This document shows, one piece after another, positions 62,614 through 64,000 of a stretch of DNA of 64,000 nt (within the stretch, counting starts at the first letter, position 1; each line of letters begins with the position of its first letter). The notes under the pieces were generated by a model. It saw nothing but the letters and a program-made list of their open reading frames with translations. It ran no database searches and was not told where the DNA came from. This DNA is from Kitasatospora sp. GAS204B (GTDB taxonomy: Bacteria > Actinomycetota > Actinomycetes > Streptomycetales > Streptomycetaceae), in assembly GCF_029892155.1 (NCBI RefSeq), contig NZ_JARZAG010000011.1, positions 186,001 to 250,000 of the forward strand. The letters run 5' to 3'. The translations under genes and the position numbers were made by a program.

Positions 62614-62864
62614 ACTCGTGGATCAACCTGAACGCGTTGTGGAAGATCGTCGTGGTCGGCCTGCTCACCGGCGCCGGCCTGCCCGCGCTCTTCGCGATCG
62701 GGCTGCGCCTGCTCACCCCGCCAGCCCCGCCCACGCCGGCCGGCCAGGCCGCGGCTCAACGGCCCACGGTCGGGCCGATCGCCTACGCGCTGGCCGGTCT
62801 CTGCTTCGCGGTGGTGCTCGCCGCGATCGGCTGGGGCATCTCGGTCATCGTCAACCACAGCTGA
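62610..62864 (+). CDS. Small membrane protein coupled to the phosphate transporter
   Basis: This 84-aa protein has two hydrophobic helices (LWKIVVVGLLTGAGLPALFA and AYALAGLCFAVVLAAIGWGI) separated by a Pro/Ala-rich loop. The GTG at 62610 overlaps the PiT stop (GTGA) and follows AGGAGG, so it is translated together with the transporter. Small partners of this sort are common beside actinomycete PiT genes; function unknown. Confidence 0.8.
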   Translation: MNSWINLNALWKIVVVGLLTGAGLPALFAIGLRLLTPPAPPTPAGQAAAQRPTVGPIAYALAGLCFAVVLAAIGWGISVIVNHS

Positions 62865-62876
62865 CTTCGGCGCTTA

Positions 62877-62932
62877 GCGTGCGCAGCGCACGCAGTTCGT
62901 AGTACGGTACAGATGCGTGCTCGACGCACGCA
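62877..62932. promoter_or_regulatory. Twin palindromic operators upstream of the SnoaL-like gene
   Basis: GCGTGCGC-A-GCGCACGC at 62877-62893 and TGCGTGC-TCGAC-GCACGCA at 62914-62932 share GCGTGC/GCACGC half-sites with centres 38 bp apart. They flank the likely promoter of the SnoaL-like gene. A TetR-family gene lies convergent to that gene and is the natural candidate to bind here. Confidence 0.55.
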
Positions 62933-62968
62933 GAGATTCACCGAACGACGAATCCCCAGGGGACCGCC

Positions 62969-63379
62969 ATGACCATCGCCACTGCCACCTCTCGCACCGA
63001 CGTCACCTCCGCCCTCACCGACCTGCTCCTCACCCCCGGCCTGGAGCTGGCCGAGGCCGTCGACCGGCACTTCGCCCCCGACTACCGCCAGCGCACCGAC
63101 GGCCGCTGGGCCGACCGTGCCGAGTTCACCGCCCACATCGCCCACCTGCGCACGATCGTCGCCGGCGGTTCGATCCAGGTCCTGGAGGAGCTCGTGCAGG
63201 GCGACCGTTACGCGGACCGCCACATCATCGACGTGCAGAAGACCGACGGCTCCGTCGTCCGCACGGAGGTCTACCTCTTCGGCGAGTTCGCCGCGGACGG
63301 CCGGTTCCGCCGCATCGAGGAGACCACCCTGATGCTCCAGGGCGCCGATGCCGACCGGAACATCGGCAGCGCCCGCTGA
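62969..63379 (+). CDS. SnoaL-like/NTF2-fold protein
   Basis: This 136-aa protein has the NTF2-like layout: helical start (LTDLLLTPGLELAEAVDRHF), APDYRQRTDGRWADRAEFTA, then strands VLEELVQGDRYADRHIIDVQ and VYLFGEFAADGRFRRIEETT. Such proteins are small cyclase or isomerase-like or ligand-binding domains; the function here is unknown. The ATG at 62969 follows CAGGGG. It is probably regulated through the twin palindromes just upstream. Confidence 0.85.
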   Translation: MTIATATSRTDVTSALTDLLLTPGLELAEAVDRHFAPDYRQRTDGRWADRAEFTAHIAHLRTIVAGGSIQVLEELVQGDRYADRHIIDVQKTDGSVVRTEVYLFGEFAADGRFRRIEETTLMLQGADADRNIGSAR

Positions 63380-63395
63380 TCCGGCGGACGCGCCG

Positions 63396-63600
63396 TCAGG
63401 TCGCCTCGCCCCGGCGAGCCGGTCGACGCCCGCCTGCGCCTGCGCAGGCGGGCAGCGGGTCCTGGCCCACCGGCCGGTGCCCGCGGTCGGCCGAGTCGGC
63501 GCCGATCAGGAGGTCACCGGTGACGCTGGAGCCGTCCGCGAAGTGCGCGGTCACCGTGCCCGCCGGGTCGGTGTCGTAGTGGGTGGGCCGGGCACCATTT
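63396..63600 (-). pseudogene. Remnant of a FAD-dependent aromatic monooxygenase
   Basis: The leftward frame contains GTVTAHFADGSSVTGDLLIGADSAD, shown here only as its core HFADGSSVTGDLLIGAD, a stretch found in PHBH-type flavin hydroxylases just before the second FAD-contact motif. Sequence on either side does not continue the enzyme. It is a small internal fragment left by deletion, wedged between the convergent SnoaL-like and TetR genes. Confidence 0.55.
63428..63453. terminator. Hairpin between convergent SnoaL-like and TetR genes
   Basis: GCCCGCCTGCGC and GCGCAGGCGGGC form a 12-bp perfect inverted repeat around CT (the innermost pairs would open to make the loop). It lies 49 bp after the SnoaL-like stop and could terminate that transcript. 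Confidence 0.5.
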
Positions 63601-63610
63601 GTGCCTGGTG

Positions 63611-64000
63611 TCAGGCCTGTTCGGGCCCGAGGTGTTCGCGCAGGGCGGCCCGGGTGAGGGTGGTCGCGGTGTGGACGGCGCTGGCGATGGCGTCCTCGGG
63701 GGCCAGCCGGCACAGGTCGGTGAGGGTGAAGAGGGCCTCGGCGCTGATCACGACCATGAGGTCGTTCCTGAGCTGCGCGAGCGCGGCGGGGTCGGTGGCG
63801 CCGAGGGTGTCGGCCAGTGGGGCGAGCGCGTGGTCGATCAGGCCGACCCGCAGGGCGGGGCGGGCGACGGTGGTCACGGGCTGGGTGATGGTGGCCGCGA
63901 TCATGGCGCGAGTGGCGCCCTGGTAGGTCAGGACGGTGCGCAGCAGGTGCTCGGTCGCGGCGGCGATGCGTTCGACCGGGTCGCTGGACTCCGCGACCGA
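63611..64000 (-). CDS. TetR-family regulator, C-terminal part (runs off window)
   Basis: The last 129 residues of a TetR-type repressor: DPVERIAAATEHLLRTVLTY, MIAATITQPVTTVARPALRV, and the helical end LCRLAPEDAIASAVHTATTL. This is the ligand-binding/dimer region; the DNA-binding domain lies beyond the window. The neighbouring SnoaL-like gene has twin palindromes in its promoter, which this protein may bind. Confidence 0.75.
   Translation of the reverse strand, partial: SVAESSDPVERIAAATEHLLRTVLTYQGATRAMIAATITQPVTTVARPALRVGLIDHALAPLADTLGATDPAALAQLRNDLMVVISAEALFTLTDLCRLAPEDAIASAVHTATTLTRAALREHLGPEQA

Overview
The window reads as chromosomal DNA of a Streptomycetaceae-like actinomycete (Streptomyces, Kitasatospora or Streptacidiphilus type). 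The evidence is the very high GC content, many GTG and TTG starts, 4-nt start/stop overlaps, a mycothiol-dependent formaldehyde dehydrogenase, an AfsR-type regulator and a Zur-controlled set of zinc-free ribosomal proteins. I see no rRNA, tRNA, CRISPR array or intact transposase. About 46 intact genes and several gene remnants can be supported.

Layout. 1-5.8 kb: glycine betaine breakdown (betaine aldehyde dehydrogenase start, dimethylglycine oxidase, Rieske betaine demethylase, mycothiol formaldehyde dehydrogenase). 6.2-8.9 kb: ammonium transporter, a ureohydrolase remnant and a 3-methyladenine glycosylase. 8.9-12.0 kb: a translationally coupled pair, a receiver-linked thioredoxin-reductase-like flavoprotein and a cNMP-domain histidine kinase. 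12.1-16.4 kb: ECF sigma factor, membrane anti-sigma-like protein and ABC exporter genes in one tightly packed operon. 16.6-21.8 kb: sugar-type MFS transporter, LuxR-type regulator and large AfsR-type regulator.

22.1-30.7 kb is the most distinctive region. It holds a complete preQ0 route (QueC, QueD, QueE, GTP cyclohydrolase I) interleaved with an EctB-like aminotransferase, a 2-oxoglutarate-type oxygenase, a methyltransferase, an ATP-grasp ligase and an MFS exporter. This looks like a biosynthetic cluster for a 7-deazapurine joined to an amino acid. The queE gene carries an in-frame stop near its start and continues in the +1 frame. 30.7-37.1 kb: polyol/sugar ABC operon with dehydrogenase, PfkB kinase and DeoR regulator, peppered with short tandem repeats. 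37.5-39.1 kb: small housekeeping or unknown genes.

39.3-48.3 kb: a T4-lysozyme-like protein with a peptidoglycan-binding domain but no signal peptide faces two giant unrecognised proteins (1467 and 961 aa), behind which lies a truncated ferritin-like gene. 48.4-50.6 kb: Zur regulon (bL31, bL33, a bL28 remnant joined in frame to bS18, and a COG0523 metallochaperone) around a Zur box. 50.9-64 kb: mixed genes, including uracil permease, acetyltransferase, MFS exporter, secreted peptidase-like and nuclease-like proteins, an orphan ketosynthase, amidohydrolase, DUF3626, a phosphate transporter, and a SnoaL-like gene with a TetR regulator running off the end.

All functional calls come from reading protein motifs by eye; no database search was run.
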